Shown here: positions 48,358 through 60,702 of the stretch, piece by piece
Layout of the letters: every line of letters starts with the position of its first letter
Position numbering within the stretch: position 1 is the stretch's first letter
Origin: Bigelowiella natans CCMP2755
Taxonomy: Eukaryota > Cercozoa > Chlorarachniophyceae
DNA length: 64,000 nucleotides
NCBI GenBank assembly: GCA_000320545.1
Contig: ADNK01000614.1
Span: 85,001 to 149,000 of the forward strand
Direction: 5' to 3'
Program-made: the position numbers and the translations under genes
The notes under the pieces: model-generated
The model's input: only the letters and a program-made list of their open reading frames with translations
The model's database searches: none
Told to the model about the DNA's origin: nothing

Positions 48358-49653
48358 GAATGGATGCTCGCCAAGGAAGGTGATGGTGGGGAGGGGGGGG
48401 ACTGGCAAACAAGAACCCATAAATACGACAGATTCACACACGAAGCTTCCCACCTAAGACTTGAAGAGGGAATGGACCATTTTTTACGCCGCTGGTGGCC
48501 AGTAAGAGATCCTCCTCTCCTCCTCCTGCATCTTTCTCTGCAAAACTTCCCACGCTCTGTGATAATGTTTTGATGTCACGTTAACATATATTGCCTGGAT
48601 GGAGGGAGGGGAGGGAGGGAGAGAGGGAGGGAGGGAGAGAGAGAGAGAGAGAGATGGAGGGGCAAAGGGAATGGATGCTCGCCAAGGAAGGTGATGGTGG
48701 GGAGGGGGGGGACTGGCAAACAAGAACCCATAAATACGACAGATTCACACACGAAGCTTCCCACCTAAGACTTGAAGAGGGAATGGACCATTTTTTACGC
48801 CGCTGGTGGCCAGTAAGAGATCCTCCTCTTCCTCCTCCTCCTCCTCCTCATCATCATCGTTTCCTTCTCTACGCGTTTCTGTATTCTGATCAGGGTCGGC
48901 CACTCTGCTACTTGCCGCCTTTATCATGGTCTTCTTCTTCTTCTTCCTACCCCTCTCCTTCCTCTTCTTCTTGCGGTGAATGGGCGCGACACCAAGCACC
49001 ATGCGGGAAAGAGCCGCATATGCAACGAGGGGCGAGAAAGAGGAGGGAGGCGATGGTGCTTTTGGTGGCGCCTCTCTCCGATCAACACATGCATATCCAC
49101 CGAATTGTGGCATCACCCGCCTAAAACATAATCAAGTACGATGGAAGAAGTAGTATTTCTACGTGTCAGCTCTTCCTTTGTCAATAACCTTGCTGCCGCT
49201 GCTGCTGCATTGTTTAAAAATGTATGGGCCAACGACTAGAAGCGCCCTCCAAAGCACACTGGTGATTGAGGCCCATCAGTGCCTTTTGGGTTGGCGTTTT
49301 TCGACACTGCGAATGCGCCCTAATATTCCTGTTGCTCACGGTGTGTGGGAACGGGAGGAGAAGAACTGACGCAAGTGTCAATCCCGCTCTCTTGAGATGT
49401 GGTGGTTGTTTGTGTGCATAAGTGTTTGAATATCAAAAACGTTGAAAAAGCTCAGGCAAGAAACAGGCAGCGCAGATAAAGGTAGGCTTAATACATTGTC
49501 GCATTCTTTGCCATCGTCTTCCTCCTCCCGTGCTCTTGTTCTTGCTCTTGCCCTTCTTCTTCTTCTTCAAACGGGTCTAACACAATGGCGACGTCGTCGA
49601 AGACTACGGCCTGGTCCGAAGAAGAGGAGAGGAAAAGGAGGAGTGAAACGACG

Positions 49654-49684
<31 letters not shown>

Positions 49685-49847
49685 AATTAGAATATTGATC
49701 TCCTCCTGATCCTCCTCCTCATGATAATACACAATTTAAACGTATATCACACAACCCTATCTCGTCCATCGAAGAGTAGTTTCTTCCACGATCCACCCAG
49801 CTTTTAGACAGACAGACAGACAGAGACAGAGAGAGAGAGAGCGAGAG

Positions 49848-49887
<40 letters not shown>

Positions 49888-50737
49888 TATCAGGACAGAG
49901 AGAGAGGGAGAATGAAGATGAGCACTCTTCTGTCTTCTTGTCATCTAGGGCTAGTTGTTGTAAGAGTGTGTAAGGTATGGTAGGCAAGGAGGGCGGCGGT
50001 GACGCACGGGTAGTGGTAGTAAGTAGAGAACAAACCACGATTAATGAGAACGCTTTGCCCCTCCCCCGGAACCCTTGTAGTCTTTGTTGTGAGAATGCGC
50101 CTTAAATGTGGAGAACGATGGGGAGGGAAGGAAGACGACAACGAGTTATCACAACAACAACAACAACAACAACAACAACACACCACCATCAACAGCAACG
50201 ACAATGATATTACGCATTATGGGATTCGAACACACAAATGCATCCGCACATGGAGAGCAGCAATGAGAGGCTTGTCGCAACAACGACGACAACAGCTATC
50301 ATGTAGAGACATCTTGAGGACGTACCGAACGAGTGGAAAAGGCTTGCGGAATCCAAATAACGAACCGTCGCCATCGTTTCTTGTTCCTTTGCAGCTTCCC
50401 TCCCCTTGTTGGCACTAATACTACTACTACTACTACTGCTACTATCTACATCATCGTCGTCCTCTTGCATTGGCGTGGTCATGGAGATTTCTACTTGTCG
50501 TATGCTTCTACGTATTGCCTCGCGACACCCTGAGCACGAGCTCAGTGACGCCCCAGAAAGCGAGATGCGTAGCTGGTGTATGCAACGAAACCATAGCAGG
50601 TAGGAGAAGTAGGAGAAAATGCAAAGATATAGAAGTACCCAGCAATCAAGCCGTCAAGTGAGGAAGAGTAGCTTACAAGTTGCCATAGTTAATGGCAGCA
50701 TGAAATAACGCATCATCGATGAAAATACACACATAAC

Positions 50738-50768
<31 letters not shown>

Positions 50769-50849
50769 CCACAAAAAGGCACACATATAGGACTGAATGT
50801 ATATTGCTATATCATACAGGGTACGGATATTTAATAATATAAATATAAT

Positions 50850-50888
<39 letters not shown>

Positions 50889-50931
50889 GAAGATATAATG
50901 TAAAGTACGCGCGCGTGCGTGTGTGTAATGG

Positions 50932-50962
<31 letters not shown>

Positions 50963-52504
50963 CAACGTTTTGGCCTGGGAATGCCGCGTCCTTTGCAAAT
51001 TTCTGTTTGATAGCCTTATATCTTTCCACTGCCGATTTCTGCCACTTGGTGGAACGATGATGATTCTTCTCTTCAAACTTCTCCCCCTCCCCCCCTTCTT
51101 GTTTGTCAAATTGCAGGTTAGTGTCGTCGTAGAGCAGCAGTATTTCCACCTGTGTCAGTGTATACATGTACCACATCAAAGAGAAGCAGGAGTCGTCATT
51201 CCGCTCTGCTTCGTTTCATTTCGCCAGCTTTTTTGACTTTATTTATGCGAAGCTGTTGGTGTCGCTGGGGAAGAGAACGTGATGAATTCGCGTACACCAA
51301 CCATATTGCGAGAGGGGGGTCCCCCCTCCCACCCCTCCTCAACACTCAATACGTGCAGTACACACACGTACACACACACGCATACACGCACACGAACGCA
51401 GGCATCTATTACCTGAACATTGTGCGAGGGATATCGTGGGAAGAAGGATGGCCTTGGTACCAAAGCAGAAGTCGCAATCCTTCCCTACGCGTAGGGGAGG
51501 GGAGGGGGGCAGGACACGTCGTGACGGTAGGAGGAGGAGTTAAAGCATAAGGTTACGGGAAATATAAAGAGGAAAAGGTGCCGAGGAGAACACTATTGCA
51601 TACGCATAGTCTTTCATAGTTGTGGTAGATGGAAATGACGCTAATGATGACTGATGATGATGGTTGACGGTGATAATGATAAATAATGATTGATAATTGA
51701 TAATGGCGCGTGCTTACTCACCACAAGACTAGCAACTCCACTCAGGAACATCGTTCGTGCTAATGACGACCCAGAAGAAGAAGAAGAAGAAGAAGAAGAA
51801 GACTGCAGTGGGGCGATGATGATGCACAAAAAGAACAACGCGGTGAAGAAGGGAAGAGAAATGTAGAAGAAGAAGAAATGAAAATGGACGCCGCCAACGG
51901 ATAGTGGTAGTGTCGATGTGCTGCTATGGACTCACCATGCTCTCCACGCTCGGCAGCGTTCCTGCAAATACGGCTCTGATTTCGAATTCACCATGCACAC
52001 GTAGACGACATAACGTTAATAATGAGTCAAGAGGTGAAAGAATGTGGCAGATTCATCTGCTTCTCCCATGCCCAAGGCCTGGAGAATGAAGAAGGGGAAA
52101 ACTATCAAATAGATGATAATGCACCTCTGCATGCCAAGAACACGCACAGACGTAAATTTCACGCACGCTGTCCACATCCATATGTACACATTTCCCCTCG
52201 CAAACATCGATAAAAACCACAGACAAACACACCCTGTTGTGCCTGGGAGCAATGGCGTGCGACGGGCAGGCACTGCGTTGAGATCCACCCAAACGTAACG
52301 GTCTTTCTCCTCCCTGCCCATCCCGATTTCACTTCCACATCTGCCACCGGGTGGGCTTGTATACCCGTAGCGGGTGGGAGGAGGTCTTGCCTCCATGGCG
52401 CTGCTTTTCTTCCGAGAAGGGGGGATGGAGGGGTTGAGCAAGTAAATTATGTACTTTGACCGGCCTGTGGAACAGCAGTCAATCAAAGAATAATAATGCA
52501 AGAA

Positions 52505-52551
<47 letters not shown>

Positions 52552-53076
52552 AACGAGGTGAGAGACGCCATCATCATGATTTCTCTTTCTCGTGACTGTT
52601 GTCATCAGATGATATGTGTTCTTCTTTTTCACATATACTGCTAGTCGTGCATTCTCTTGTATTCGTTAAAGCCCTCTTAACTTCCGTCATCGTCATCATC
52701 ATCATCATATCACCTGAGTGTCGGTAGTCATCCCTAATGACATTATCGACTGACTCGAAACGAGCAAGTATGTCGTAATTATTGACTTCTTTTCCTCCTG
52801 TGGCGTGGTCTCCCCCTCCTCCTGCTCTTACCTGGCCACCTTCCTCCTCCGCAAGGTTCATCTCCCTTTCACTTTCGCCTCCCGCCTGTTTCCTGTCCGT
52901 ACTCTCAAGAAGCGACTTTGCAATTTCTCGCGAGACTATGTTGGCCAGCGAGCCTGGAGCATGCGTAATGCGAATGCTATGCTGTACTTGGATCTGATAG
53001 AAGTGATTAGGAGAAATACGTCAAACAACACATGACCGTCATCATGTGCAGCCGGTTCGTAATCATCCTGGTTGTT

Positions 53077-53110
<34 letters not shown>

Positions 53111-54487
53111 CATCTTTCGGAAAACAACTACCTCCATCTTCGGAGAGTGGTAGCCTTCGTGGATTTCATCTTCAGTCGACACAATGGTCGATGGTAATCG
53201 AAGGGCGTTGATATATTTCTGTAAGTAGGTTTAAGGAGGCGGGAGGACGTTGAGTAACAGAATAACGGGTGGTGCAGAGATGGAGGAGTTTTGACCATGT
53301 CCATCGTGATGTATTATCAATTTTAGGATGATATTATACAACTATCGTATTATTTAATGGACCTGCAGTTCCTGCTTTGAGATTCGTATATTTCTGTATC
53401 CGTCCCCCCTGAAGCCGACGAGTCGGATCTGCAAGAGTTTCATCACATCACAAGCAGGCTATGGTGGTGGAATTATTGTTGATTGCCCCACGATCATGCA
53501 CCCGATTCTGTATTCCATAGGTTTACTGGAAACTTTTATTGATCGCTTATTGCTATCAACCTGGATCGGAGCGACCACAGTCTGATTGGAGAGCCAACGA
53601 ATCTTGTCCTGTAAAATAACAGAGCAGCGACCGAGAAAAAGGAGAATGAGGAGGTTGAGAAAAACATGCAAGAATATGCAAGAACACTTGGATGGTGACG
53701 CATCAGTATTGTACAAATGCAATAGCAAAACAAAAACAATAGGTTAAGGATGGTAATGAACCAGAATCAAGGTTTCATCGTCGAAGGACCAGTGCGCTTT
53801 AAGTTCCCTAGAATGGTAAATCATAAGTGTGGTGTTTCGTAGAATGAATTCAATAGCGTACCTTTCGCTCATACGTTCGAACCAGACATCCGAAGCCGAA
53901 TCAAAGAGCTTTATATTCGGCAGGGGAAAATGAATGAGATGGCACCACCGATCAGCGAGAACGTAAGGAAAAGACCTCCTGATTGGAGATGTCATACAAC
54001 CCTTCGTGGACACCCCTCTCATTTCGTATGATCTGAGTCCTTTCCTGCGTCTCGCATAGGAGAAGAAACGGAAGTAGAACGAAGGGAAAAGACAACAAGT
54101 TGCCAAGCCTCCCCGACGACGCGAGTCCCATGATCATCTTACCTTCGCATGCTGGGATGTGCTGATATATCCACGATATTCTCCCAGTAACAATATATCA
54201 AGGTAAACGCAAAGCGTTTCTTTTCTGCGACTTGAAAGAATTGCCACAAACCCTTCGATACTCTCCAGGGAGGCTCCCATGAAATTCCTGTCATTCCACA
54301 TGACCGTTGAAGGAGACTGAGATGCGGTGGATTTTATTTTCCAATCAGATTTCCCAGAGGTCGTACTATGAGAGTGACCTACCTTTCCTGTCGACTGCTC
54401 CCCTTCAAACCTTTTTTTCTGCCCGTTGAAGCTGGTTTGACTTTGGGACGAAGGTCGAAAATAAGATTGGTTGTAATATTGCGACAA
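47539..54487 (-). CDS. Large multi-exon protein, unrecognised, possibly SPOT1/At5g58100-like membrane protein
   Basis: Seventeen exons from 53807 down to the stop keep phase: 53807-53762, 53608-53561, 53428-53363, 53218-53132, 52993-52832, 52390-52233, 51975-51936, 51802-51722, 51484-51413, 51149-50967, 50572-50326, 50100-50036, 49610-49495, 49120-48751, 48201-48153, 47934-47732, 47619-47539. Upstream coding reaches 53862 and probably 54134-54487, but the start is unresolved. The most conserved-looking stretch is DKIRWLSNQTVVAPIQ, IRLVGFRGDGYRNIRISKQE, KYINALRLPSTIVSTEDEIH and IQVQHSIRITHAPGSLANIV, followed by YVWVDLNAVPARRTPLLPGT, TGAVFAGTLPSVESM and VEILLLYDDTNLQ. This order (VGF.GDGY, IEHH-like, DL.AVP, LP) reminds me of plant exine-related membrane proteins of the SPOT1 type, from memory only. 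A later exon has a basic KKKRKERGRKKKKK patch and an acidic run. No clear signal peptide was found. Confidence 0.55.
48356..48829. repeat. 163-bp direct duplication containing an exon 3' end and its splice donor
   Basis: Positions 48356-48518 and 48667-48829 are identical over 163 bp in the same orientation, 311 bp apart. On the minus strand the upstream copy (48667-48829) holds the last ~26 codons of the 49120-48751 exon plus its donor and ~80 bp of intron. The second copy lies inside the following intron. Both are flanked by GA-rich tracts. Confidence 0.95.
49801..49888 (+). repeat. (GACA)n/(GA)n microsatellite in an intron
   Basis: GACAGACA units pass into a long GA tract inside an intron of the 47539-54487 gene. 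They generate Ser/Leu-rich spurious frames on the minus strand. Confidence 0.9.
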
Positions 54488-54803
54488 GAAATAATTGGTG
54501 TCGTAGATGATAGACTGCCACAGCTAGCCCACAGTTCGAGTTGGAAACAAGAATGGCTTCGAGCTGCTTCGCTTTTATTAGGGGGACCTCCTCTCCCCCT
54601 CAAACATCCGCGACGGATGGAAAAGATCCGAAAAAAACAAACAACGCTTTTCATCCATTCTACATTGCTTCCGGGGCTGATGTCATTGTTCCCATGTTCT
54701 CAGGTACATGCAGTTTTAACAACCTTCGAATACTCCTGACCGTTTTCGTTCCGTTATCCTATCAGAGAATAAAAAGGCCTTTTCACCCCCCAGTCCAGTT
54801 GGA
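54488..54803. promoter_or_regulatory. Divergent intergenic region
   Basis: Roughly 316 bp between the inferred 5' end of the minus-strand gene and the ATG at 54804. It probably contains the promoters of both. The left limit is uncertain because the start of the minus gene is unresolved. Confidence 0.35.
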
Positions 54804-57483
54804 ATGAAGGCTCAAAAGCTATTATGGGCAACCCCTCAACCAAGACGAAAGAAAAGCATTTCGATAGAAGTCTGTAAGTCGGTAGTGAAATCCCGAACAG
54901 GTTCCTCTTCTGAACTTCCTCCTTTCGTTTCTGCTTCCTCGAAACATGGTACATCGCCTCTAGCTCAGCCCACGAGCATAAAATTTACGCGTGCATTGAC
55001 CTGGTGGGATGAACAGCAGCTTTCTCAAGAGATTCCAGACCTCATTCCCGACAAAATGCCAACTAATATTCTCGTTTTCCGAGATTCAAAGAAACACTCA
55101 AATCTTCCCCTCCCCAGCACGAAATTCGGGCGTGCGGTATTGAAATCATTCTCAGCAAGAGTCGATGAATACGTTCAATATATTATGGAGAAGGGCCGCA
55201 GCTCCATTGCCAGTATGAGGGTAGGATGCGTACGACACGGCGAGGATGAAGCTAACTCCTCAGTAGCTTGCGACTCTGCTTCACAGGCGCTTGCTGTATT
55301 TGAGAAAAAGAAGGTAGAAGGGCAAGATACACCGATTTCTTACTATATCATTGTCGACATCGAGAATCCTGCGGGAGACTTTTCAGAATCTTTTCGGGTT
55401 ATCGATAAAGCTCAGAGAATGCCAGCTGGCAAGCTGGACGGGGAAGATGAGGACTTTATTGTTTTCGCTTTTGCGACTTGCGTTGTGAGGAATGGAACAG
55501 AAATCAACAGACCTCAGCTACAACTTTTGCAGAAAGCTGCAAACTTTGCTTCTAATGGTTATCCTGATGAGCAAGCAAATAAAGAGGAAGAACTTTCTTC
55601 TATGGAAGTAGTAGTAGAAGAAGATGAGGCAGAGGAGAAGGAAGATATCGAGGAAGTCAATAATCAGCAGGAAGGGGAGAAAGAAGAGGAAAGGGAGAAT
55701 CAGGGAGAAGAAGAGAAAGAAAAGGAGGAGGAAGTGGAGGAGGAGGAGGAAAAATTGCACACTACTGTTGACGAAGCTGAGGATACCAATGCCGATGATG
55801 ACGATGGCGCGGCTATTGTCGAGGAATTAAAGTGTAGGACAACTGAAGCAGAATACAAACTTCACCTCCAAAGTATGATGATGATGATGGCCACGCCGAA
55901 ATTCTCCGCTCATCAAGAAGATGAAGTGTTAAAGGATCGCATCGAGGTTTTATCTCAACGGCTTGCCAGAGAAACTCGACACCGCCGAGAAATTGTAAGG
56001 AAGCTAAAGGCTGCCGAGGCCAGCAACACAGAATTCCGTAAGCAAGTCTCCATGATACCAAAACTGAAGGAAGACATCAGTAGACTCCAAGCAGAGGCAA
56101 AAGAGACCAGCAGTGCTCATCTTGAGGATATGAGGCGGCTAGAGGAGAGGAAAAACGAACAAATCGAGCTGATGACCAACACTCTCGCCGATGTCCAGTC
56201 CATGTATAAGGAGAAGCTTCAGAATGCTAACGCTGATTCGAGCAAGCTAGATGCTGCCATGGAGGGTCACCGGCATCAACTAAAGAAGATGGAGAACAAG
56301 CATGCCCTGGAGGTACGGGAGTTGAAACGTGCTCGGAAGGAGAAATTCTCCCAGCTGAAGACAAGTCTAGACGCACAGACTACCAAGTACAAGACCAAGC
56401 TTGGTGAGCTACAGGGCCGGGTGAAGGAGCAAATGGCCTCTTTACATCTTCGTGAGATCGAAGCACAGCGGAAACTGGCGAGCGTCTCACAGCTCGAGGC
56501 GGAGCTCGCATCCAGCAAGCGTATGATTGCGAAGCTCAGGCAGCGCGTCGAGGACAATAATAACGCCCGCACTGTTGCCCGAGAAACACCTGTGCGTGCG
56601 GAGAAAGACAAAGCTGTGAGTGACGGCATCCTGAAAGTTCTTGAAAGCTGCGAAAAGATGAATAAAAGGATGGAGGCTGATGAGCTCAAGATGGATGCAC
56701 TGGTTTCGTCTGTTGACGAGGATGAGAAGAATATGGATGAAAGACTCGACAGCATTGTTGCCTCTCTCACTACTACTTCCATGCCCCCCCCTCGGCAGCT
56801 GCAGCCTCTTCCTGATGACAATAATGATGAGGTTGTTGACTGTGGATCCGAGAAGAAAGTAACGAAGAGGATAAACAAGAAGAAGAAAAAGAAATCCAAT
56901 CGTGAAATGAAAGACGCCGAGAAGCAACCATCATCTAAGTCAACGAAGGAAAGATCCTCTTCATCTTCTTCTTCATCGTCTGATGATGTTACAGACACAA
57001 CAGCGCATAAGAAGCGTAGACGACCAAAGCCAATGACTAAAAGGGGGGCCGGAGAAGAAGGCAGCGGAAGCGACGCGTCATCCATCACTGCAGAAGAGGA
57101 CCCGAAGGAGAAAGAAGAAGAAACAACTGTCCTAGCCAGCAAAAGAACAAGACGCAGGTAGTTGCTCAGCTCATTCTCTCATAATTATTCGTATGTTTGG
57201 TATGATGGACTGCTGATTGGAGCTCCTCGTTTTATAGATGTGACAGAAAGTTGCAAATATCATGATGAAAATGATGATGTTGTTGTTGATGTTGATGATG
57301 ATGATGATGATGGCGGCGGTGGTGGTGAAAGGATTGCTGCCAACTTCTCATTTTATCTCCCCTCTCTCCTCCCATCAACCAGCACCCGTTCCACCAAGAG
57401 CCTGAACGAGGAGAAGATGTTCGAGGAGCTTGAGAAGAGAGGACGAGGAGGACGAAGAGCTCGAATCAAGATGAACAACAAGA

Positions 57484-57517
<34 letters not shown>

Positions 57518-58003
57518 ATCTGATGCTGAGTCTGAGGTGACAAGGGAGGACGGTCACATGAATGGCGACGGCAGTAAGAAGCTGGAGACAGCGTTTGCCG
57601 CCTTTGCAGAATTCAGTCCTATCGTAGGACAGAGCAGCAAGAGCAGGATGACATCGGGTAGTGGAGATGATGAGAATCGACAGCACAGAAAGAAGAGAAA
57701 TGCAGGATCGAAGAACAAGAAAAAGAAAGCTGCTGCTGTCTCAGGCGAGAGAAAGGTAGTAGCATCAGGAGGGGATATCACAGCAGAAACGAAGGAAAAC
57801 AACAATTCTCAGCAGAAGCAGAAGGAAAATCCTCATCCAAGGAAAAGGAAAAAAGCTGCTTTGGTTGAAAGAAGACCCAATATCAACGTGCAGCAGGTAG
57901 TAGCATGATCTGAGGCGCAACTTAGTTGCGAAAGGAAATGTGAACGGCGCATAGAAGGAAAGTTTTATTTGTGTTTAAGCTATGATTATAAAATATATTA
58001 TGT

Positions 58004-58042
<39 letters not shown>

Positions 58043-58578
58043 CAATACGCATGCAAATATGAGAATTATCATCATCACCACCACCATTTCTTGCCATTAA
58101 ATTTATGTTTTTTGCCTTGCTCATTATTGAAAAATCAGGAGGGTGATGAAGGCACAAAAACGACGGTGGACGAAGCAACCGAGAAGCCAAAAAAGACCAG
58201 GAAGCTCTTCAACGCATCCGATTTTGCATTTAATTTTATCTCTAAAGCTCACGCGAAACAACAACAGCAGCAGCAAACTGAAGAGAACACCAGCAGGAGG
58301 AAGAGGAAAGAGTCCTCGTCAGAAGCAGCTCGTGCTGCGAAGGATAAAAAGCGATCTGTCGACTTCTTCAAGAAGGTAATGCTAAAACCAGAAAGTAGTT
58401 GGAAGTCGCAGCACCCATTCAGTTTCTTTCAACTCATTTCTTCAACCTTATTTTTTTTTGAGAAAAGTAGCCATATGGAATTATCCTGAATGGGGTTGCT
58501 TATCACTGCTGCTGCTGCTACTTCTTTTAGGTACTTTTCAACGCGAGAAAGTTCAAACCTCCAAGGCTACGAAGATGA
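54804..58578 (+). CDS. Nuclear-type coiled-coil protein with acidic region and basic C-terminus, unrecognised
   Basis: Four exons keep phase: 54804-57157, 57383-57896, 58139-58375, 58531-58578, giving 1050 aa. Residues 1-250 form a globular-looking region (RALTWWDEQQLSQEIPDLIP, KFGRAVLKSFSARVDEYVQY, YYIIVDIENPAGDFSESFRV) that I do not recognise. A strongly acidic segment follows (about 265-335, E/D-rich). A long coiled coil spans about 370-620 (LKDRIEVLSQRLARETRHRR, KKMENKHALEVRELKRARKE). The rest is Ser/Lys-rich with several nuclear-localisation-like clusters (KKVTKRINKKKKKKSNRE, KKRRRPKPMTKR, RKRKKAALVERR). Two related short motifs close the protein, RKLFNASDFAFNF and the terminal VLFNARKFKPPRLRR. 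Chromatin, kinetochore or cytoskeletal roles are possible, and nothing decides between them. Confidence 0.75.
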
Positions 58579-60159
58579 ATCAAAAGCGAGGAAGAGAGGA
58601 CAAAGCACCTCTGCCGACAGAACCAACATAAAACGGGAGTTTAGCTGATCCGTCAAGAAGACGATGATGACTGGGATAGGGAGAAAAATGACTGACTGAT
58701 GACGTAATGAACAACGTCCTTTCCATGTATTATGTATCCTCTGGTCCTGCTATGTTGTTTTTGAAGAACAACATACGTGTCATTCTTTTGACGACTCAAA
58801 AGTAATGTAATCATAGAATTTTATTTGTTCCCCTCGTAATGTTTCTACTTGTTTTTTCGATTTTCATGAGGACGGAAGATGGCTTACGATTCGTATATCT
58901 CAAGTGAGAACAGCTACGTGTTAGTTTATAGCAACACGCATGCTTGCAAGTACGTTTCATGTCCAGATATTTTTTTAAAAAAATGGGACGTTCCCGCTTT
59001 GCACTTGTCTCTGCGCATGTACTTACATACACAGGTGCAGCTGCTGTGTGCATGACATGCAAATCTTCATGCTTACACGAATGCATTGTCATGCACAGCT
59101 ACCTATGCATTCTCACATTGCGAGGACTTCTCACTGGAGCCACGTGTTGTGTTTAGTTGTGCACATGATTATTTATGCTTCATTTATGCATGAGTGTATA
59201 TACGGCTAAACTGGCTAGCTGGGTCTCTAGTTCTTTGCCACATGCATCACCATCATACGTTTGTTGTGTTATCCGGCCATGAAGGTTGCTATATCAGCTA
59301 TGCTAGCTAGCTAGTAAGGCTTGTTGTGGAAATATTTCCAGAAATCGCGTGAAGTTCTCTTTTCCATTTTGAGATGAGTACTTGCTAGCTTGACACGCGC
59401 GGCCTGCTAGCCCGGATTCCTGGGCGGCTGAGCTTGGGAATGCATGAGCCAGAAATCTAGCAGACATCGTGCATCCATCAGTCCGAATTTGAACGTTTGC
59501 CTTGCTTAGCGACAGCTAGCACATCATTTAACAATGATGATGGCCTTGAATGCCTAGCAGGCTAGGCGTGCGCTGTACATCCAGATAGATCTAGATGTGG
59601 CTAGGACATACACATGTTCAAATGCTGTGCAACAAACATGCGCAATGTGCTCAAATACCTGTGTCGCTGCCACGCAGCATGCTACGACATGTCTAGATGT
59701 GTTAGAGCTGCTACGCATGCTCAATCATAGCTAGCTACAGGCTAGTGGTCATATGTACAGCGCATGCAGCTTGCGTACATAGATTCATGAACAAAAATTT
59801 CACATGTACTTTTTAATAATGATAAATTTGAGTATACATATCATAGTAGTGACCTTTACATTGATTTTTATCTTCTCGTTTACAGAGATAGCCTAGCCTA
59901 GTCTAGTATCTGCATCGTCTAGTCGATCGTAGAGCTAAATCATACTACTCTAACGCCATTTGTATTATGCACAGGAGTTTATTCCTCATAATATAATCGC
60001 TATTCTATTAACTATTTGTGGCCAAGACTTGCTCCATTTTCATTGCTATGCCTAGGCGTGGTCGTGGCAGTCATCCCTATCTACTGATTTCATTCTTATC
60101 GGCGTCGTGTTCCGGTGTGCTCTGCCTCTTCCGCTACTTAGTTACATTTGAGAACCGAT
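58579..60159. other. Convergent intergenic region with palindrome-rich island
   Basis: 1.6 kb between two convergent stop codons. The part from about 58900 to 60000 is dense in GCATGC, GCTAGC, CTAG and ACATGT words (for example 59303-59315, 59570-59600, 59690-59735). The open frames at 58811-59156 are low in information and not called. Confidence 0.6.
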
Positions 60160-60702
60160 TTATTTTTGCTTACTGACAGCAGAGGCAAGCCAGTCTAAGC
60201 CTTCATAGAGTCCATCTCCTGATGTCGCACAGGTTCCTTGAACATACCAACGACGACGCAGCTTGTCGAGTCCTAATTTCTCTGTGATTTGCTTCACACT
60301 GAGAGCGCCGGGAAGATCCTGCTTGTTTGCAAAGACCAACACGACAGCATCTCTCAACTCATCTTCTTGGAGCATCCTGTCCAGTTCCTCTTTTGACTCC
60401 TCCAGACGTTCCTTATCGCTTGAATCGACGACGAAGATAAGCCCCTCCGTGTTTTGATAGTAATGACGCCAAAGGGGACGGATCTTGTGCTGCCCGCCCA
60501 CGTCCCAAACGTTCATGTTGATGTTCTTGTACTCGACAGTCTCGACGTTGAAGCCGATTGTCGGGATGGTCGTGACCACTTCTCCGAGTTTCAGCTTGTA
60601 GAGCACCGTGGTCTTTCCTGCAGCGTCGAGCCCGAGCATCAGCATCCTCATCTCCTTGTTGGCGAAGAACTTCTTCCAGACGCTACTAATTGCTTGTCCC
60701 AT
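60160..60702 (-). CDS. ARF1: ADP-ribosylation factor (Arf1-class small GTPase)
   Basis: A 180-aa intronless gene with full-length Arf1 features. Gly2 ([13 protein letters not shown]) can be N-myristoylated and the following amphipathic helix is present. G1 is [15 protein letters not shown], switch [18 protein letters not shown]3 [17 protein letters not shown]4 NKQDLPGA and G5 [15 protein letters not shown]. In the Golgi it recruits COPI and clathrin adaptors in the GTP state, regulated by Sec7-domain GEFs and Arf GAPs (family knowledge). The sequence is close to animal and plant Arf1 throughout, and '[12 protein letters not shown]' marks the true Arf rather than Arl group. It is divergent from the septin-like gene. 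Confidence 0.97.
   Translation of the reverse strand: MGQAISSVWKKFFANKEMRMLMLGLDAAGKTTVLYKLKLGEVVTTIPTIGFNVETVEYKNINMNVWDVGGQHKIRPLWRHYYQNTEGLIFVVDSSDKERLEESKEELDRMLQEDELRDAVVLVFANKQDLPGALSVKQITEKLGLDKLRRRWYVQGTCATSGDGLYEGLDWLASAVSKQK

Noticed and set aside
50215-50235. tRNA T-loop-like GATTCGAAC string
   Set aside because: No acceptor stem, D arm or anticodon arm can be folded around it.
53952-54137. Signal-peptide-like start (MIMGLASSGRLGNLLSFPFV) on the minus strand
   Set aside because: The hydrophobic run coincides with a pyrimidine-rich tract before an acceptor, and its frame stops after 61 codons, so it is more likely intron sequence.
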